Source: Atopobiaceae bacterium
GTDB taxonomy: Bacteria > Actinomycetota > Coriobacteriia > Coriobacteriales > Atopobiaceae
Length of the DNA stretch: 36,039 nt
Direction: 5' to 3'
Assembly (NCBI GenBank): GCA_017510785.1
Contig: JAFWMH010000062.1
Location: 1-36,039, forward strand
In this document: one piece after another, positions 36,038-36,039 of the stretch
Layout of the letters: each line of letters opens with the position of its first letter
How positions within the stretch are numbered: the stretch's first letter is position 1
Made by a program: the position numbers and the translations under genes
The notes under the pieces: model-generated
Databases searched by the model: none
What the model was told of the DNA's origin: nothing
What the model saw: only the letters and a program-made list of their open reading frames with translations

Positions 36038-36039
36038 CT

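Overview
The window looks like chromosomal DNA of a GC-rich Gram-positive actinobacterium, most likely a member of the Coriobacteriia (Collinsella/Slackia/Eggerthella relatives). This assignment is an inference from the combination of sortase-type surface proteins with InlB-like repeats, ChW repeats, an LCP cell-wall protein, family-4 glucosidase, GroESL without CIRCE, and codon use; no marker gene was tested. Both ends cut through cell-surface proteins: the tail of an IPATGD-anchored protein at the left, and a transglutaminase-like/ChW-repeat protein at the right.

Left part (1-3.6 kb): surface-protein tail and hairpin, then an accessory island with an AlbA_2/ATP-binding/wHTH regulator gene (1144-2538) bracketed by three copies of a 30-bp palindromic repeat, a second set of unrelated palindromes before a 48-codon orphan ORF, and a ~41-bp tandem array ending in an inverted copy. 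A tRNA-Val closes the island. From 3.8 to 10.2 kb a plus-strand block codes for a MurE-type ligase, two paralogous TPR-like proteins that overlap by ATGA, a solitary amino-acid-type binding lipoprotein and an LCP (LytR-CpsA-Psr) protein.

From 10.3 to 18.3 kb the genes lie on the minus strand: a DUF3800 gene on a 1,020-bp unit that appears inserted at the 3' end of ychF (30-bp exact direct repeats), ychF, a polyferredoxin, a YdcF/SanA-type membrane protein, a repeat cluster, and groES-groEL. A disrupted Ntn amidohydrolase gene (in-frame TGA plus a one-base insertion) and 1.4 kb of gene-free, palindrome-rich DNA follow, including two MITE-like elements.

From 21 to 33.3 kb: a 937-residue InlB-repeat surface protein (plus), then a minus-strand signalling block. 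A peptide-binding lipoprotein, a Cache-HAMP-GGDEF(degenerate)-EAL protein and a 4'-phosphopantetheinyl transferase form one tight run; a STAS anti-anti-sigma factor and a HAMP-SpoIIE phosphatase fused to an RsbW-like kinase domain form a second with its own TATAAT box. A GH4 6-phospho-glycosidase gene lies upstream. The themes are cell-wall assembly, surface display and extracytoplasmic sensing, interrupted by small mobile or repetitive insertions. The best candidates for something new are the DUF3800 cassette at ychF, the repeat-bracketed AlbA_2 locus, the 41-bp array, and the binding-lipoprotein/EAL pair.
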